62,996 bases of DNA from Syntrophomonas sp. UBA5314 (GTDB lineage: Bacteria; Bacillota; Syntrophomonadia; Syntrophomonadales; Syntrophomonadaceae), in the NCBI GenBank assembly GCA_002410325.1, contig DHRK01000011.1, forward strand, positions 1 through 62,996. Reading direction: 5' to 3'. The position numbers and the translations under genes were made by a program. Below the pieces are notes generated by a model. It did not search any database. It was not told the origin of the DNA and saw only the letters and a program-made list of their open reading frames with translations. This document shows, in pieces, positions 62,187-62,996 of this stretch (position 1 is its first letter; every line of letters begins with the position of its first letter).

Positions 62187-62762
62187 CTAGATTATTTCAT
62201 ACCTGCCATCCTTTCGGCGCGGAGCCTTGGGCGTATAAGACGGGTAGCCGAAGGTTATGGCGGCAATAAAATCACCCTGTTCCGGTGCGTATTTGAGGCG
62301 CAGGTCTTCATCCATTCCCGCGCTCAAAGCGGCAGTCATCCAGCAGGAACCGACGCCCTTGTCATAGGCGGCTAAAAGCATATTTTGAATGGCGGCGCTG
62401 GTGCTCTGCATGACGACCCTTTTATCGGGATAATCCGGTTTATAGAGAAAAGCCAGAATACAGCACTGGGAGTCGCCCAGGCTTTTGAGGAACACCCTGG
62501 TTTCAGCGACAATAGCCGGGTGCTTGGCAAAACGCTTGAGCAGGACCGGTTCCGTTCGGTCATAGACCTCGCTCATGAATTCCCGCAGTTCCTCAAGCTT
62601 CTCAGGGCTTCTAACCACTACAAAGTACCAGGGTTGAAGATCCACGGCTGAAGGCGCATACAGGCCGGCGGTAATTATGTCCTGTAAATCCGCGTCGCTT
62701 ATGGGCTGCTCCGTATACCTTCTTACGCTGCGCCTGCCTATAATTGCATCTCTGGTCTCCAC
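62187..62762 (-). CDS. Nitroreductase family protein
   Basis: Predicted 191 residues, GTG start with AAGGGGGAG upstream. The FMN-binding opening R-R-S-V-R-R-Y-T, the A-P-S-A-V-D-L-Q-P-W-Y-F-V-V segment and the C-terminal A-I-T-F-G-Y-P are typical. Such enzymes reduce nitro compounds, quinones or flavins with NAD(P)H. The promoter and a dyad lie just upstream. Confidence 0.9.
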   Translation of the reverse strand: METRDAIIGRRSVRRYTEQPISDADLQDIITAGLYAPSAVDLQPWYFVVVRSPEKLEELREFMSEVYDRTEPVLLKRFAKHPAIVAETRVFLKSLGDSQCCILAFLYKPDYPDKRVVMQSTSAAIQNMLLAAYDKGVGSCWMTAALSAGMDEDLRLKYAPEQGDFIAAITFGYPSYTPKAPRRKDGRYEII

Positions 62763-62796
62763 TGCAACTCCCCCTTAATATTATCTGCCAATATGT

Positions 62797-62814
62797 AGTG
62801 AACACTCGTTCACT
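62797..62814. promoter_or_regulatory. TetR-type operator at the nitroreductase promoter
   Basis: AGTGAAC (62797-62803) and GTTCACT (62808-62814) are perfect arms with a four-base spacer, resembling TGAACG-type TetR sites. It lies just downstream of the -10 box. Confidence 0.7.
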
Positions 62815-62817
62815 TTT

Positions 62818-62846
62818 GCTATAAGCTTATGATAACATTAAATCAA
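62818..62846 (-). promoter_or_regulatory. Nitroreductase promoter
   Basis: On the minus strand TTGATT (62846-62841) and TATAGC (62823-62818) are separated by 17 bases. The operator dyad lies immediately downstream, over the likely start of transcription. Confidence 0.6.
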
Positions 62847-62905
62847 CTTAAACATTTAGTATGATGTTTTTGATCTGCTGTTAAGCCAGGGGGGAGGTGA
62901 AAAAA

Positions 62906-62950
62906 TTGTTCTTTGAAGACGTTCATGTGGGTTATACATTTAAGGTATAA
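62906..62950 (+). pseudogene. 5' stub of a MaoC-like dehydratase gene
   Basis: GGGGAGGTG is followed by a TTG at 62906 opening a 14-codon frame, F-F-E-D-V-H-V-G-Y-T-F-K-V, then TAA. This resembles the N-terminus of MaoC-type hydratases. The gene appears cut off after 14 codons, by deletion or insertion; the last 46 bases of the window match nothing recognised. Confidence 0.4.
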
Positions 62951-62996
62951 CTAACTCAAGTGTAAAATTTAAGTAACTAGTTCCCCATGAAAAACT

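Overview
The window reads as chromosome of an anaerobic, probably spore-forming Firmicute (Clostridia or a Syntrophomonas-like lineage). The signs are a SpoVB-like flippase, a tRNA-sensing T-box leader, a four-subunit ferredoxin-dependent 2-oxoacid oxidoreductase, strong Gram-positive ribosome binding sites with many GTG and TTG starts, and lipoproteins with Cys lipoboxes. Species is an inference; no rRNA or tRNA gene was seen.

Layout. (1) 0-9.5 kb, plus strand: a very large protein, cut by the window edge, with at least 34 tandem G-[F/Y]-[D/N]-x-x pentapeptides, followed by two zinc-ribbon proteins, a membrane protein, LemA and a DUF2207 protein. (2) 9.6-16.6 kb, minus strand: an eight-gene zinc operon (zinc-ribbon protein, znuA, znuC, znuB, a Fur-family regulator, a CobW GTPase, a GTPase-permease fusion and a DUF1980 protein) behind one strong promoter that abuts a large palindromic Fur-type operator. 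(3) 16.7-23.5 kb: a truncated YafQ toxin remnant, a CrtI-like FAD oxidoreductase, a GATase1 protein, a YtrA-type regulator with its ABC transporter, and cysK. (4) 23.8-29.7 kb: a trehalose island (fused OtsA-OtsB, beta-phosphoglucomutase, GH65 phosphorylase) ending in an acyl-carrier-like protein that lacks the attachment serine, and a DUF488 protein. (5) 29.7-34.1 kb: a T-box leader with an apparent isoleucine AUC specifier ahead of a 2-oxoacid:ferredoxin oxidoreductase and a CbiT-like gene. (6) 34.1-41.5 kb: AT-richer accessory DNA with two small exported proteins, then an MFS/HEAT/cyclic-nucleotide fusion paired with an HATPase/GNAT fusion, and an Ig-like protein. (7) 41.8-53.4 kb: acyl-CoA hydrolase/transferase, SpoVB, an MFS transporter, an excisionase-type protein, a small element with inverted termini, a rifampin-phosphotransferase-like enzyme, a methyltransferase, TetR and a flavin reductase-like protein. 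(8) 53.4-59 kb: an RpiR-regulated ABC importer with a sugar-isomerase-like gene. (9) 59.1-63 kb: an orphan MqsA/Panacea antitoxin-like protein, an IS3 remnant, a glucose-dehydrogenase-like lipoprotein, a nitroreductase and the 5' stub of a MaoC-like gene.

Most striking: the isoleucine T-box on a ferredoxin-linked oxidoreductase; the zinc operon with a GTPase-permease fusion and a readable promoter/operator; the pentapeptide-repeat/zinc-ribbon/LemA/DUF2207 cluster; and the pairing of an MFS-HEAT-cNMP sensor with an HATPase-GNAT protein. All functions come from reading motifs by eye; no search was run.
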